Of a stretch of 64,000 bases of DNA, positions 7,973 through 16,993 are shown piece by piece. The notes beneath the pieces were generated by a model, which saw only the letters and a program-made list of their open reading frames with translations, did no database searches and was not told the origin of the DNA. Each line of letters starts with the position of its first letter. Within the stretch, counting starts at the first letter, position 1. The translations under genes and the position numbers were made by a program. The stretch covers positions 1-64,000 of the forward strand of contig CAYRNY010000010.1 of the NCBI GenBank assembly GCA_964425755.1. Direction: 5' to 3'. This DNA is from CAYRNY01 sp964425755 (GTDB lineage: Bacteria > Chloroflexota > Anaerolineae > Aggregatilineales > Aggregatilineaceae).

Positions 7973-10147
7973 TCAGGCGTCCTGGCTTTCGGCCTGCGGC
8001 AACAGCGCTTCCAGCTCACGCGCGGACGGATCGTGCAGGATCGTGTAGCGGCGGTGCGCTTCGGCGTAATGCTTCCCCGCGGCCTGTTCGTCACCGCGTG
8101 CCTTGGCGATATCCCCGAGCGCGCGCTCGGCATCCGCCATCCCGCGCTGGAAGTGCATCTGCCGCGCCCGCTGCCGGGCGGCTTTCGCCAGCGGGACTGC
8201 TTCATCGGCGCGACCGGTCTGGGCCAGTAACGAGGCCAGTCGTGCCTGCGCCCGGACCAGTGTGTCGAAATCCTGCGCGGCGGTGCTGCGTTCGATCGCG
8301 AGGCGAAACTGCTCTTCGGCGTCCTCGGGCCGGTTGAGCGCCGCCAGCGTGAGCGCCATATCCGCCCGGAAAACGCCTTCCCAGTCCGGTGTCTCCAGCG
8401 CGAGGGCCGCGGCGATGGCTTGTTTGTGTAGCGCGCGCGCAGCCTCGTAATCGCGCAGTTGGTAGTACGTGCGCCCGAGGTTGTTGCTTTGCACGGCGAT
8501 CATCAGCGTGTCGTCGAGGTCACGGCTGATCGCCAGTGCTTGCTCAAGCTGCTGGATCGCGGCCTGCGGGCGGCCCGTCAGCGTGTAGAACCAGCCGAGA
8601 TTGCCCAGCCGCAGGCTTTCGGCCTGGCGGTTGTTGCTGTTGCGCGCGATCGTGATCGCTTCCTCGAAAAACGCCTGCGCGGTGTCGATATCGCCCGTCT
8701 CGGTGTAGAGCGTCGCCGCGTTGGAGAGCACGAGTCCGCGTGTGGGCTGGTGGTCGATCTGGTTGAGCACGACCAGCGCCTTCTCGTACTCGTCCATCGC
8801 GCCGCGATAGTCACCTTTGAGCTTGCGCATCTGCGCGATGTCGCAGCGGAGCTGCGCGATCTGCGCGTGGTGGCCGTTGCGCCCCAGCAGCGCGAGCGCC
8901 TGCTGCCAGTAGTCGAGCGCGGCGTCGCGGTCCTGCTGCTGCCCGGCGAGGTTGCCGCGCAGGTGGAGCGCCTCGGCCTGGCGCTCGCGGTCGTCCTGCT
9001 CGCGCGCGATTTCGAGCAGGCGCTCGATCAGTTCCTCGGCGTCTCCGGCGCGATGCTGGCGCACGGCGACGTTAGCCCGCGCCAGCAGGATCTGCATGTG
9101 TTGGTCAGGGTTCTGAACCGCGTGCGCGTCGTAAAGGGCCTGCGCTTCGTTCAGGAATTCTTCGGCCCGCTCCAGGTCGTTCATGGCGTAGGACGCCATG
9201 CCGAGCCGCATCAAGGCGATTGCCTCGTGCTGCGCGTTCTCGGTGCTGCGGGCCTGGGCCAGAGCGCGCGTGGCGTACTCTTCGGCCTGTTCGTTATCGC
9301 CCGCTCGCTGGTAGGCCGTCGTCAGGTCCAGCGCGCTGAGCATGAAGAACTCAGGCGGCTGGTCGCCCAGGCGCAGCGCGAGGTTTTCCGCTTCTTGCAG
9401 GTGGCGGATCGCCGCGTCGTACTGGTGCAGCTCCAGCTCGATCTGGGCCAGCGCGCGCAGCCAGGGCAGCCGCGTGTCATCCTGGTTCGTCTGCTGGGCC
9501 AGTTGGATCGCCTGTTCGTAGAGTCTTGCGGCGTTGAGGTGATCGTCCATGTGCTGTATCGTTTCCGCCAGCAGGCCCAGCACGCGCGCGGTGATCGTCA
9601 ACTTGCCCGCCGCCTGGGACGCGACTACGGCTTCTTTGAGCAGGTGCTGGGCGTAACTGGGGTTGTCCTGCCGCAGGTGATCCTGGGCCAGGTTTTCCAG
9701 CGTCAGCGCGATAATCTCCAGGTCTTCAGTCTGCCGGGCGTGGTCGAGCGCGCGTTGGTGATAGGACTGTGCAACGCCCCATTCCGCTTGTTTGGCGTGC
9801 AGCGCGCCGAGGTTGTTCAGGCAGCGGGCCAGTGCGCGGGCATCGTTATGCTGCTCGGCGATGCTGAGCGCTTCGTCCAGCAGCGGGCGCGCCTCGTCGA
9901 AGCGGCCCAGCGCGACGTAGGCCGCGCCCATGCCGCTGAGAAAATGCTCGCTGTGCTGCTGGTCGTCCTGCGTTCGCGCGAGCGTCAGGCCGCGCTGGTA
10001 CGTCTCGAGCGCGGTCTCGTGGAACCCCTGTTCCAACGCCGTTGCAGCCGTTTCCAGCAGTTCGTTCATTTCCTGTTGGGCTGGCGTCAGTTCGGGCTGC
10101 CGGGGAGAGCTGTCGTTCCCAAACAGCCGGTTGAGAAAGTTTTGCAT
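7973..10147 (-). CDS. Large tetratricopeptide-repeat protein
   Basis: About 724 residues, almost entirely TPR-type helical pairs (for example GMGAAYVALGRFDEA, NLGALHAKQAEWGVAQSYH, NLGWFYTLTGRPQAA), at least a dozen repeats spanning residue 50 to the C-terminus. There is no signal peptide or membrane segment, so it should be cytoplasmic and act as a protein-interaction scaffold. The short N-terminus (MQNFLNRLFGNDS) is preferred as start; a TTG 33 bases upstream is also in frame. No kinase, AAA or DNA-binding domain is attached. The opposite strand carries a long open frame that is a GC-driven shadow. Its partner cannot be told. Confidence 0.88.
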   Translation of the reverse strand: MQNFLNRLFGNDSSPRQPELTPAQQEMNELLETAATALEQGFHETALETYQRGLTLARTQDDQQHSEHFLSGMGAAYVALGRFDEARPLLDEALSIAEQHNDARALARCLNNLGALHAKQAEWGVAQSYHQRALDHARQTEDLEIIALTLENLAQDHLRQDNPSYAQHLLKEAVVASQAAGKLTITARVLGLLAETIQHMDDHLNAARLYEQAIQLAQQTNQDDTRLPWLRALAQIELELHQYDAAIRHLQEAENLALRLGDQPPEFFMLSALDLTTAYQRAGDNEQAEEYATRALAQARSTENAQHEAIALMRLGMASYAMNDLERAEEFLNEAQALYDAHAVQNPDQHMQILLARANVAVRQHRAGDAEELIERLLEIAREQDDRERQAEALHLRGNLAGQQQDRDAALDYWQQALALLGRNGHHAQIAQLRCDIAQMRKLKGDYRGAMDEYEKALVVLNQIDHQPTRGLVLSNAATLYTETGDIDTAQAFFEEAITIARNSNNRQAESLRLGNLGWFYTLTGRPQAAIQQLEQALAISRDLDDTLMIAVQSNNLGRTYYQLRDYEAARALHKQAIAAALALETPDWEGVFRADMALTLAALNRPEDAEEQFRLAIERSTAAQDFDTLVRAQARLASLLAQTGRADEAVPLAKAARQRARQMHFQRGMADAERALGDIAKARGDEQAAGKHYAEAHRRYTILHDPSARELEALLPQAESQDA

Positions 10148-10277
10148 ACGCTTTTGTTGCCCTTCTGTATCGTTCAACAATCACCGGTGATAGTTGGCAA
10201 CCGGCGCGATCGTGTTTCGGATAGCTGTACGCGCGCAGTGGCGTTCTGGTTACGGCGCGGCTGTGCTCACAACGCCC

Positions 10278-11579
10278 TTACAGCGTGCGCAGCAACAGCG
10301 GGACCAGCATTTCGCGGTCGCTCAGGCCCCCGTGACGGCTCAGCGGTCCGGACGCGCGCGCGTTGTCGCTGACCGCCACGCCCGACCGCGCGATCAACGT
10401 CAGGTCGCCCAGGCGGGGCCCCGTTTCGCGGTAGACGTCGTCCAGGCCGAACAAGCCCCGGCGCAGCGCGTCTTCCGGTTCGAGCACCGCGACGTGGTCG
10501 CCCAGCGTGTCGCGGATGTAGTCGCGGGCGCGATCGCGGTGATCGGCGCGCAGGTACAGGTGCGCGAAACGCCCTTCGCCGCCCAGCCCGGCGCGCAGCG
10601 CGTCGATCACGGGCGGGTGATGCGTGAGGTTGATCACCTGCTCGACCGGGGTATGGCCGTGATCGGCGACGAGCATGAACAGCGTGTGCTTGTCCCCAAC
10701 CTTTGCCCCCAGCAGCACCTCGCGCAGATCGGCGAGCTGGCGGCGGATCTCTGTGACCGTCTGCTCGGTGACCGTGCCGTAGGCGTGTGACAGGCTGTCC
10801 ACTGCGTTCCAGTAGATGTTAACAAAACAGCGTTTGCGCCGCGTCCCACGCAGCAGCTCGCGCAGCTCGATCCACAGGTCCGTATAACCCACGTGCCGCG
10901 CTGCGTGTTTAACGCCCCGGTGCATCAACCGCGACAGCCCGCTGCCCTGCAGGTCCTTCTGCAGCAGCAGGTAGGTCGGCACGCGCTGCGAGCGCAACAC
11001 TTCCGCGAGCGTGGCGGGCGGCAGGAACGTGTCGAATTCCAGGCCCCAGTCTTCCAGCACGTCGGCGCGGTGGCGGCCTGCCACCGGGCGGTAATGCAGC
11101 ATGCTCGCCAGCACGCCGAACTCGCGCAGGAACAGCGTGGTCCCGACCATGCCGGTCGCGGACGGGCTCGCGCCGGTCCAGATGCTGGGCAGGGCGGCGG
11201 CGGTGGTGCTGGGCGCGATCGACGTGAGCGGGGTCAGCGTGCCGTCACCGGTCAGGTCGGCGACGATCTGCGCGGTGTTGGGGTCCTCGGCCACGATCTC
11301 CTGCAGCAGTTGCCAGCCCAGCCCATCGGTGATGAACAGCACCACGCGCCGGATATCGCCCTGCAGGTGTTCCCACAGGCGCCGGTCCAGTGGCGCGGCA
11401 CCGATGCGCCCGGTATCCGCGCGCGAATCCAGCAGGCGCACGACGGTATGCGCGAGATTGCGGATCGACAGCCCGTCGTAATACGGGAACACGATCTCGT
11501 CGGACCAGGGCACATCGAGCGCGATCGGGCGGTGTGCGCGGATGATCTGTTCCAGGCTGGCGGCCAGCGGTGCTGTCAT
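10278..11579 (-). CDS. Alkaline-phosphatase-superfamily protein (nucleotide pyrophosphatase / phosphodiesterase-like)
   Basis: A 433-residue protein. Metal-site motifs appear in family order: F-I-T-D-G-L-G-W near residue 89, the nucleophile region A-P-S-T-T-A-A-A-L-P near 127, V-A-D-H-G-H-T-P near 300 and H-G-G-L-S-D-R-E near the C-terminus. This is the type I phosphodiesterase/PglZ-like arrangement. No signal peptide is evident, so it is probably cytoplasmic. AGGAG seven bases before the ATG at 11579 fixes the start. The substrate is unknown. A second member of the superfamily is at 59427-60356, but the two are clearly different proteins. Confidence 0.85.
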   Translation of the reverse strand: MTAPLAASLEQIIRAHRPIALDVPWSDEIVFPYYDGLSIRNLAHTVVRLLDSRADTGRIGAAPLDRRLWEHLQGDIRRVVLFITDGLGWQLLQEIVAEDPNTAQIVADLTGDGTLTPLTSIAPSTTAAALPSIWTGASPSATGMVGTTLFLREFGVLASMLHYRPVAGRHRADVLEDWGLEFDTFLPPATLAEVLRSQRVPTYLLLQKDLQGSGLSRLMHRGVKHAARHVGYTDLWIELRELLRGTRRKRCFVNIYWNAVDSLSHAYGTVTEQTVTEIRRQLADLREVLLGAKVGDKHTLFMLVADHGHTPVEQVINLTHHPPVIDALRAGLGGEGRFAHLYLRADHRDRARDYIRDTLGDHVAVLEPEDALRRGLFGLDDVYRETGPRLGDLTLIARSGVAVSDNARASGPLSRHGGLSDREMLVPLLLRTL

Positions 11580-11889
11580 GCATGCTCCTAATCGTGGGCG
11601 GTGCTGTGTTTGACCAGGGCGTATTATAGCGCATGGGTGGGGAGTTGTCGCCCGCTTTTCCGGGCCTGGGCGCAAGGGATGGGCGCGGCAATCACGGTCT
11701 AGGCGGGCGCGTTCCCCAGGGTAGAAGCAAACGGGCGAGTGCGTTCGTCATGAGCGCATTCGCCCGCATGGCGTCAGGAGGTGGGTTAACCAAAACATCC
11801 GCTTACCTATCAGTCGCTGTGTTTAACGCACCAACCATGTCGCCAGCGGTACGATTGTCCTGATTTCGCCAGCCGGTGTCAAGCGTGGA
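11580..11889. other. Intergenic region
   Basis: About 310 bases between two minus-strand genes. It contains a long hairpin at 11732-11766. No gene is supported; a 76-codon plus-strand frame (11633-11863) lacks a ribosome site. Confidence 0.4.
11732..11766 (-). terminator. Hairpin downstream of the GHMP kinase gene
   Basis: CGGGCGAGTGCG (11732-11743) pairs with CGCATTCGCCCG (11755-11766) with one G-U. On the minus strand it is followed by TTTGCTTCT, which fits a weak terminator for the gene ending at 11890. Confidence 0.45.
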
Positions 11890-12954
11890 TTAGCTCTGGC
11901 GCGGACTTTCCCACACGCGCAGCCCGTAACGGCTGAGGTAGATCGGCAGGCTCTTGAACAGCGGGTTCGCTTCTTCCAGCGCCTGGATCAACGCGCGCTT
12001 GGTGTTGCTGGACGGGCCGCACAGCAGCGTCACCGAGCCGCCGTCGCCGCCCGCGCCGTTCACCTTCCAGCCGATCGCGCCGTGCGCCCTGGCGAGGTCG
12101 ATGATCTGGTGTGCTTCTTGGCAGACCAGGGCCGGATGCAGTTCCGCCTGTGCTTCCGTGTTGACGATCATCGAGCGCCCCAGCGCGTCGAAGTCGCCCG
12201 CATAGACCGCGTCGCGTGCCATCTCAGCCGTCCGGCGCAGGTGGTCGAGCGCGTCGCTGTGCGCGCCCTCGGCTTCCAGCCTGGCGATCACACTCTCGTG
12301 GACGGTCGATGAAGCGTGCGCCTTGCCGAGGAACACCAACACCAGCCGCCGCTCAAGCTCCCACCAGATCGCGTTCGGCACCTGGATCGAGGATACCGAG
12401 GCGTGCGGGTATTCGAACATCTCGATGAAGTTGATCCCCCCGTAGGCGGCGCACAGTTGATCCTGGATGCCGCTTTGCAGGCCGAGCATGTCGGTTTCGA
12501 CGCGATGCGCGGCATAAGCGACCTCGTGCGCGGTCATCGTGCCGGGCGTCAGGCGGTCCAGCGCGCCGATCAGCGCGACGGTGATCGAAGCCGATGTGCC
12601 GGTCGAGCAGCCTGCCGGGACTTCCGAGAACACGTTGATGTGCAGCGCGATATCGTCCGGCACGCCCATCATCTCGATCGCCGCCTCAAGCAGCGGGTGC
12701 CGGTTCCAGGTTTCGTGGCCGGGCACAACCGGGTAGCGGTCGCCGTAGTTTTCCGCGTAGAGGATGATACGGTGTTTGCGCGCTTCCACCGGGAAGACGC
12801 TGATCTGCACCTCGACGTAAGGGTAGACGCCGATGTTAAACACTTCGCCGTGCCCGGCGAACCAGGTATCGGTCCAGCCGCCGTTGTCACAGATGCGGAT
12901 CGGGGCCACGCTGTTGATCACGCGTAACGGGGTGAGGTCTTGTTGGATGCTCAC
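11890..12954 (-). CDS. GHMP-family sugar kinase
   Basis: A 354-residue protein with a GTG start preceded by AAGGAC. The N-terminal signature A-P-I-R-I-C-D-N-G-G-W-T-D-T is that of sugar kinases in the GHMP group (heptose-7-phosphate kinase and fucokinase-like). The ATP-binding loop V-P-A-G-C-S-T-G-T-S-A-S lies near residue 109, and the C-terminal GHMP motif V-N-G-A-G-G-D-G-G-S near 299. It should phosphorylate a sugar or sugar phosphate with ATP in the cytoplasm. The exact sugar cannot be told. No sugar nucleotidyltransferase lies nearby; the PIG-L deacetylase upstream may share a glycan role. Confidence 0.88.
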   Translation of the reverse strand: MSIQQDLTPLRVINSVAPIRICDNGGWTDTWFAGHGEVFNIGVYPYVEVQISVFPVEARKHRIILYAENYGDRYPVVPGHETWNRHPLLEAAIEMMGVPDDIALHINVFSEVPAGCSTGTSASITVALIGALDRLTPGTMTAHEVAYAAHRVETDMLGLQSGIQDQLCAAYGGINFIEMFEYPHASVSSIQVPNAIWWELERRLVLVFLGKAHASSTVHESVIARLEAEGAHSDALDHLRRTAEMARDAVYAGDFDALGRSMIVNTEAQAELHPALVCQEAHQIIDLARAHGAIGWKVNGAGGDGGSVTLLCGPSSNTKRALIQALEEANPLFKSLPIYLSRYGLRVWESPRQS

Positions 12955-13124
12955 GGTCCACGTCCTTATAGGATATGCGCCAGTCTCCGCGCGTGATCAT
13001 ACGCCCTTGTGGGGACAAAGGCAAACCGTGAGGGTTGGGACGGGGCGGGCGAGGGACGCGTCGCCCTGTTTGCCCGGTGACTGGGTGATATGCAAGCGCC
13101 CTTTAGGGTGCGACCGGTAGGTAG

Positions 13125-13145
13125 CCCCGTGTTTCAAGCACGGGG
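13125..13145 (-). terminator. Hairpin after the deacetylase gene
   Basis: CCCCGTG (13125-13131) and CACGGGG (13139-13145) pair exactly, nine bases beyond the stop codon of the minus-strand deacetylase gene. There is no T-tract, so it may only stabilise the mRNA end. Confidence 0.35.
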
Positions 13146-13154
13146 CGGCGATCA

Positions 13155-14045
13155 TCAGTCGAGGCCTGCGAACAGGTCGCGCTCGATCGCGTCGGTCCCG
13201 TTGGGCACGGGGTAGGCGCGGGTGAATTCCTGGTGCCGGAAGATGAAACGCCGCACCTGGTCGAGAACGCTGTCGGTCTCGCGCGGGTTCTGCTGCGAGG
13301 CGTGGCAGCCTGCGGCGGCGTCCCAGACCGGCTGGTACGGCGCGACGTTGAGGCGGGCATGGACGGGCAGCGCGTGTTCGAGCGCGGCCTGCAGGTCCAG
13401 GTCACCGTTGCGGCCCATGCGGCGCGGGTCCTGTCCGCGCAGCCGCGTGAGCCAGACGCGCAGCCGCAGCGGCAGGCGCGGGAACGATGAATAGTACAGT
13501 TTTGCGGGCCGGTACGGCGCGAGGCCGTCGGCGATCTGTTCGGGGTATTTTTCGGGATCGCCCGCTTCGTGGAACGCGCGCGTCGTGGCGCGGTGCATAT
13601 AGATATGGTCCGGGTGGCCGTACCCGCCGAACGGGTCGAACGTCACGACGACATGGGGCCGGAAACGGCGAATCTCGCGCACGATCTTACCGGTGACGAC
13701 GTCTTCATCCTGCTGCCACAGGCAATCGGGGTGCTCGTTTTCCGGCGTGCCCATCATGCCGCTGTCGCGGTACCCGAACGTCACCACGTCCTTGATGCCG
13801 AGCGTGTCGGCGGCGCAGCGCAGCTCGTCCAGGCGCAGCGCGGCGATGCTTTCGTAACCTTCCAAAAACTCCGGGTCAACCGTGCCGACGTCGCCGTTCG
13901 TCGCGCAGATCAGCGCGATCTCGACGCCGCGCTCGGCGTAATGCGCGATCGCGCCGCCCATACCGAAGGACTCGTCGTCCGGGTGGGCGAATGATATCAG
14001 CAAGCGATGGTCGGCGGTTGGGTCTGCGTTATCCTTTAACCTCAT
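13155..14045 (-). CDS. PIG-L/LmbE-family deacetylase
   Basis: About 296 residues. The zinc-binding A-H-P-D-D-E motif is at residues 20-25, and the second conserved block F-D-P-F-G-G-Y-G-H-P-D-H supplies the third ligand and neighbouring His. The closest relatives by motif are N-acetylglucosaminyl deacetylases such as those for mycothiol/bacillithiol synthesis or conjugate amidases, but glycolipid or antibiotic-type deacetylases look the same. The start overlaps the end of cutA by 17 bases, which implies one transcript. A TTG start six bases upstream is also possible. Confidence 0.88.
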   Translation of the reverse strand: MRLKDNADPTADHRLLISFAHPDDESFGMGGAIAHYAERGVEIALICATNGDVGTVDPEFLEGYESIAALRLDELRCAADTLGIKDVVTFGYRDSGMMGTPENEHPDCLWQQDEDVVTGKIVREIRRFRPHVVVTFDPFGGYGHPDHIYMHRATTRAFHEAGDPEKYPEQIADGLAPYRPAKLYYSSFPRLPLRLRVWLTRLRGQDPRRMGRNGDLDLQAALEHALPVHARLNVAPYQPVWDAAAGCHASQQNPRETDSVLDQVRRFIFRHQEFTRAYPVPNGTDAIERDLFAGLD

Positions 14046-14346
14046 TGTCAATCCACTTCAGATACTCGCGTGAGCCTAATACGACGGGGGTGGCGATGAT
14101 CTCCGGTGTGTCGTAGCTGTGGGTGATCTTGACCGTCGTCATCAAGTCGTCGAAGGCGTCGATTTTCGTCTTGACGATCATCAGCACTTCGTCTTCCTCT
14201 TGAATCTCGCCTTCCCAGATAAACATGGACTCGACCGGCACGAAGTTGACACACGCGGCGAGCTTCTTCTGCAGCAGCTTACGCGCGACGCGGCGCGCCT
14301 CGGTCTTGTCTTTCGCCGTGATCAGTACCACCAGATGGTCATTCAT
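14029..14346 (-). CDS. cutA: Divalent-cation tolerance protein CutA
   Basis: A 105-residue protein, the normal size for the trimeric CutA1 fold. Hallmarks are A-A-C-V-N-F-V-P near residue 31, S-M-F-I-W-E-G-E-I-Q-E-E and K-I-T-H-S-Y-D-T-P-E-I. These are well conserved in CutA1. The ATG at 14346 has GGAGGGG upstream, while the longer open frame to 14427 is non-coding in character. The role is copper/divalent cation homeostasis by name only; the molecular function is unclear in the family. It overlaps the deacetylase gene and is the first gene of that unit. Confidence 0.93.
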   Translation of the reverse strand: MNDHLVVLITAKDKTEARRVARKLLQKKLAACVNFVPVESMFIWEGEIQEEDEVLMIVKTKIDAFDDLMTTVKITHSYDTPEIIATPVVLGSREYLKWIDNEVKG

Positions 14347-14616
14347 TCCAGCGCCCCTCCAACGGATGCGAACGGCGGCATGCCTACGTACAAGATTATG
14401 GCAATTATGCGGGTATTCCGCACGCATGGGTAGGGGGAATCTGTGCTATGCGGGCGGTTTTCCCCCGCAGCGCGCGGGTGCGTGCGGTCGCGCTGCCACT
14501 ATATTATTAATGCATCGGGCCGTTTCCCGGCAAAAAGGCTGGACAGGTCCGCGCCTGTTGCAGTAAAGTAATACGCGTAAAAGGTACGCCGGTTCAGCGT
14601 GCTTTTTCTCTTGGAG

Positions 14617-14650
14617 ACGAGGAGCGTCCGAGAATGCGCTCCTCGTTTTT
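14617..14650 (+). terminator. Strong rho-independent terminator without upstream gene
   Basis: ACGAGGAGCG (14617-14626) and CGCTCCTCGT (14637-14646) form a perfect 10-bp stem with a 10-base loop, followed by TTTT. The T-run is on the plus strand only. Confidence 0.8.
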
Positions 14651-14700
14651 CTGTGGGCGGGAGGTGTTCGCCGGGGCGAATTCGCCAAATCCGGCGTACT

Positions 14701-14709
14701 TGCTATAAT
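14701..14709 (+). promoter_or_regulatory. Extended -10 promoter of tgt
   Basis: TGCTATAAT is a perfect extended -10 (TATAAT at 14704-14709), about 60 bases before the tgt start. The -35 region (TTCGCC, 17-base spacing) is weak, as is common with extended -10 promoters. Confidence 0.65.
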
Positions 14710-14770
14710 GGTCCCCGACTTTGAGCCGGAACCAAGCTGTATCTGTTGCCCAGCGAGGCAGAACCGCTGT

Positions 14771-15928
14771 ATGACATTCCGTTTCACACTGGAAGCTGAG
14801 CAGGGACGCGCCCGGGCCGGGGTCTTTGAAACGCCGCACGGCCCGATCCATACCCCGGTATTCGCGCCGGTTGGCACAGCGGCAACCGTGAAGGCGGTCC
14901 AGCCACGCGAACTGGCCGAACTCGGCGCGACGCTGGTTCTGGCGAACACCTACCATCTCCACCTGCGCCCCGGCGACGAACTGATCCGGGACCTGGGCGG
15001 GCTGCACCGCTTTATGGGCTGGGATGGCCCGCTGCTCACCGACTCGGGGGGCTTCCAGGTGTTCAGCCTGGCGGAGATGAACAGCATTGATGATGACGGG
15101 GTGACGTTCAAAGCCCACCTCGATGGCACACGGCACCGCTTCACACCGGAAAAGTCGATCCGCATCCAGCACAACCTGGGCGCAGATATCATCATGGCGT
15201 TTGACGAGTGTCCAACGCCCGACGACCGGGAATATGTGCGCGCGTCGCTAAAGCGCACGCACCATTGGCTGGCGCGCTCGGTAGAGGAACATTACCGCAG
15301 CGGCGACCCGTCCCGGCAGGCGTTATTCGGCATCGTGCAGGGCGGCATCTTTGAAGACCTGCGCGCGGAGTCGGCGGCCTTTGTGGCGGGCTTCGATTTG
15401 CCGGGCTACGCGATCGGCGGGCTGGCGGTGGGCGAGACGAAGGAAGCGATGTACGCCACCCTCGACTACACAATACCCCTGTTGCCGGCAGATCGCCCGC
15501 GTTATCTGATGGGCGTCGGCAGCCCTGATGACCTGGTGCATTCGGTCGCGCGTGGCGTCGATTTCTTCGACTGCGTGCTGCCGACGCGTGTCGCACGCAA
15601 CGGCGCGGCACTGACCCGCACGGGCCGGATCAATATGCGCAACCGTAAATACGCCGCCGATCCGCGCCCGATCGAGCCGGGATGCACGTGTTACACGTGC
15701 ACGCATTTTTCCCGCGCGTATGTGCGCCATCTGGTCAAAGCCTCTGAAATTCTGGGGCACCAGCTTCTCAGCATCCATAACTTGCACCTGTTGCTCACGC
15801 TCATGCGTGAGATTCGCGCCGCGATTGTCAACGGCACATTTGCCGATTACGCGGCGGCGTTTATGGCCGAATACGAACCGGTCGGATCACAGAAAGGCAT
15901 CACAGCGATCCCGTTACCGGTTGAGTAG
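14771..15928 (+). CDS. tgt: tRNA-guanine transglycosylase Tgt
   Basis: A 385-residue enzyme that swaps guanine-34 for preQ1 in GUN-anticodon tRNAs. Seen motifs are L-T-D-S-G-G-F-Q-V-F-S-L, the substrate-binding loop M-A-F-D-E-C-P, G-G-L-A-V-G-E, and V-D-F-F-D-C-V-L-P-T-R containing the catalytic Asp. The zinc site is C305, C307 and C310 plus a later His in the S-I-H-N-L-H segment. The length matches bacterial Tgt. The start ATG is favoured because homology begins there (MTFRFTLEAEQGRARAG). With queG at 2542-3600 it indicates that this organism makes queuosine, though not as one operon. Confidence 0.97.
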   Translation: MTFRFTLEAEQGRARAGVFETPHGPIHTPVFAPVGTAATVKAVQPRELAELGATLVLANTYHLHLRPGDELIRDLGGLHRFMGWDGPLLTDSGGFQVFSLAEMNSIDDDGVTFKAHLDGTRHRFTPEKSIRIQHNLGADIIMAFDECPTPDDREYVRASLKRTHHWLARSVEEHYRSGDPSRQALFGIVQGGIFEDLRAESAAFVAGFDLPGYAIGGLAVGETKEAMYATLDYTIPLLPADRPRYLMGVGSPDDLVHSVARGVDFFDCVLPTRVARNGAALTRTGRINMRNRKYAADPRPIEPGCTCYTCTHFSRAYVRHLVKASEILGHQLLSIHNLHLLLTLMREIRAAIVNGTFADYAAAFMAEYEPVGSQKGITAIPLPVE

Positions 15929-16167
15929 GAGCGTGCGCGGGACAGAGCGTTTGCACACCGCCACGCTGCCCGGTTCGCCTTGTGGTGCCGGGCACGGCAG
16001 ATGCTGTATGGTCTATGCGGGCTGGTGGTTACCCGCCCCGTAGAATCTGTAACCGGAGTCGTGACAGTCTCACATGGTACATGGCCGGACGCGCCCCGTA
16101 CCATGCGCGCGGCGATCGGTTGCCGCGCGGCGGATGCGATTCCGTGTGGGATGCGAAAGGAAAGCCT

Positions 16168-16983
16168 GTGGACCTGCTCGAAGCATTGATTTTCGGCATT
16201 GTGCAAGGTGCCACTGAATTCTTGCCTGTTTCTAGCTCCGGTCATCTGACGTTGGTGCCCTGGTGGTTAGGTCTTGACGACCCGCCGCTGTTGTTCGACG
16301 TGGTGGTCCACCTGGGGACGTTGATGGCGGTGCTGGTTTATTTCTGGCGCGACTGGCTGACTCTGCTGCAAGCCGGTATCACTGCGCTGCGAACTCGTAC
16401 ACTCCAAGACCCTGATGCACGATTGCTGCTGTTGCTTGTGATCGGAACGATCCCCGCCGCGCTGGCGGGCGTTCTGCTCGATGATGTGTTTGAGGCGGCG
16501 TTCGCCGAACCCCGCGCTGTGGCGCTGTTCCTGCTGGTGACGGCGGGGCTGTTGGTGCTGAGCGAGCGCCGGTATGCCTCCACACGAAGCTTATCGGATC
16601 TCAACCTCCCGGATTCCCTGGTGATCGGCGTGGCACAGGCCTTTGCGATCTTTCCCGGCATTTCACGTTCTGGCAGCACGATCGCCGCCGGCATTCTGCG
16701 CGGGTTGCCGCGCACGGCGGCGGCGCGGTTCAGCTTCCTGCTGGCGACGCCGATCATCATCGGCGCGGGCTTGAAGCAGGCGTTTGACGTGCTGACCGGC
16801 AGCGTGGCGCTGGCGAACGATCTGATCGGCCCGTTGATCCTGGGATTCCTGGCGGCGGCAGTCGTCGGTTTTCTGAGTATCTGGTTCTTGATGCGCCTGC
16901 TGCAACGGTGGCGCTTGTATGGTTTTGCGGCGTATTGTGCGGCGTTTGGCACGCTGAGTCTGCTGGTGGCCCTCTTCGTGTGA
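16168..16983 (+). CDS. uppP: Undecaprenyl-diphosphatase UppP (BacA)
   Basis: A 271-residue integral membrane enzyme that recycles the lipid carrier of cell-wall synthesis by removing a phosphate from undecaprenyl diphosphate. The two active-site motifs are complete: E-F-L-P-V-S-S-S-G-H-L at residues 17-27 and P-G-I-S-R-S-G-S-T near 163. About eight hydrophobic segments are present. The start is GTG at 16168, preceded by AAAGGAAAG; the open frame further upstream has no family similarity. The PstS-like lipoprotein gene starts 10 bases after its stop, so the two are probably cotranscribed. Confidence 0.96.
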   Translation: MDLLEALIFGIVQGATEFLPVSSSGHLTLVPWWLGLDDPPLLFDVVVHLGTLMAVLVYFWRDWLTLLQAGITALRTRTLQDPDARLLLLLVIGTIPAALAGVLLDDVFEAAFAEPRAVALFLLVTAGLLVLSERRYASTRSLSDLNLPDSLVIGVAQAFAIFPGISRSGSTIAAGILRGLPRTAAARFSFLLATPIIIGAGLKQAFDVLTGSVALANDLIGPLILGFLAAAVVGFLSIWFLMRLLQRWRLYGFAAYCAAFGTLSLLVALFV

Positions 16984-16993
16984 GAGGGGGAGG

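Larger units (their letters stand above)
14347..14770. other. Intergenic region with orphan terminator and tgt promoter
   Basis: About 420 bases. A strong plus-strand terminator at 14617-14650 has no plus-strand gene upstream for almost 10 kb. This suggests a short RNA transcribed from somewhere around 14450-14600. The tgt promoter follows at 14701. No protein gene is supported here. Confidence 0.45.

Noticed and set aside
8459..10372. A 637-codon plus-strand open frame opposite the TPR gene
   Set aside because: It is antisense to a clear TPR gene, is rich in Arg/Val/Gln from GC bias, and shows no domain or ribosome site.
14446..14949. A 167-codon minus-strand frame over the tgt start
   Set aside because: It overlaps tgt on the other strand and contains a strong terminator sequence.
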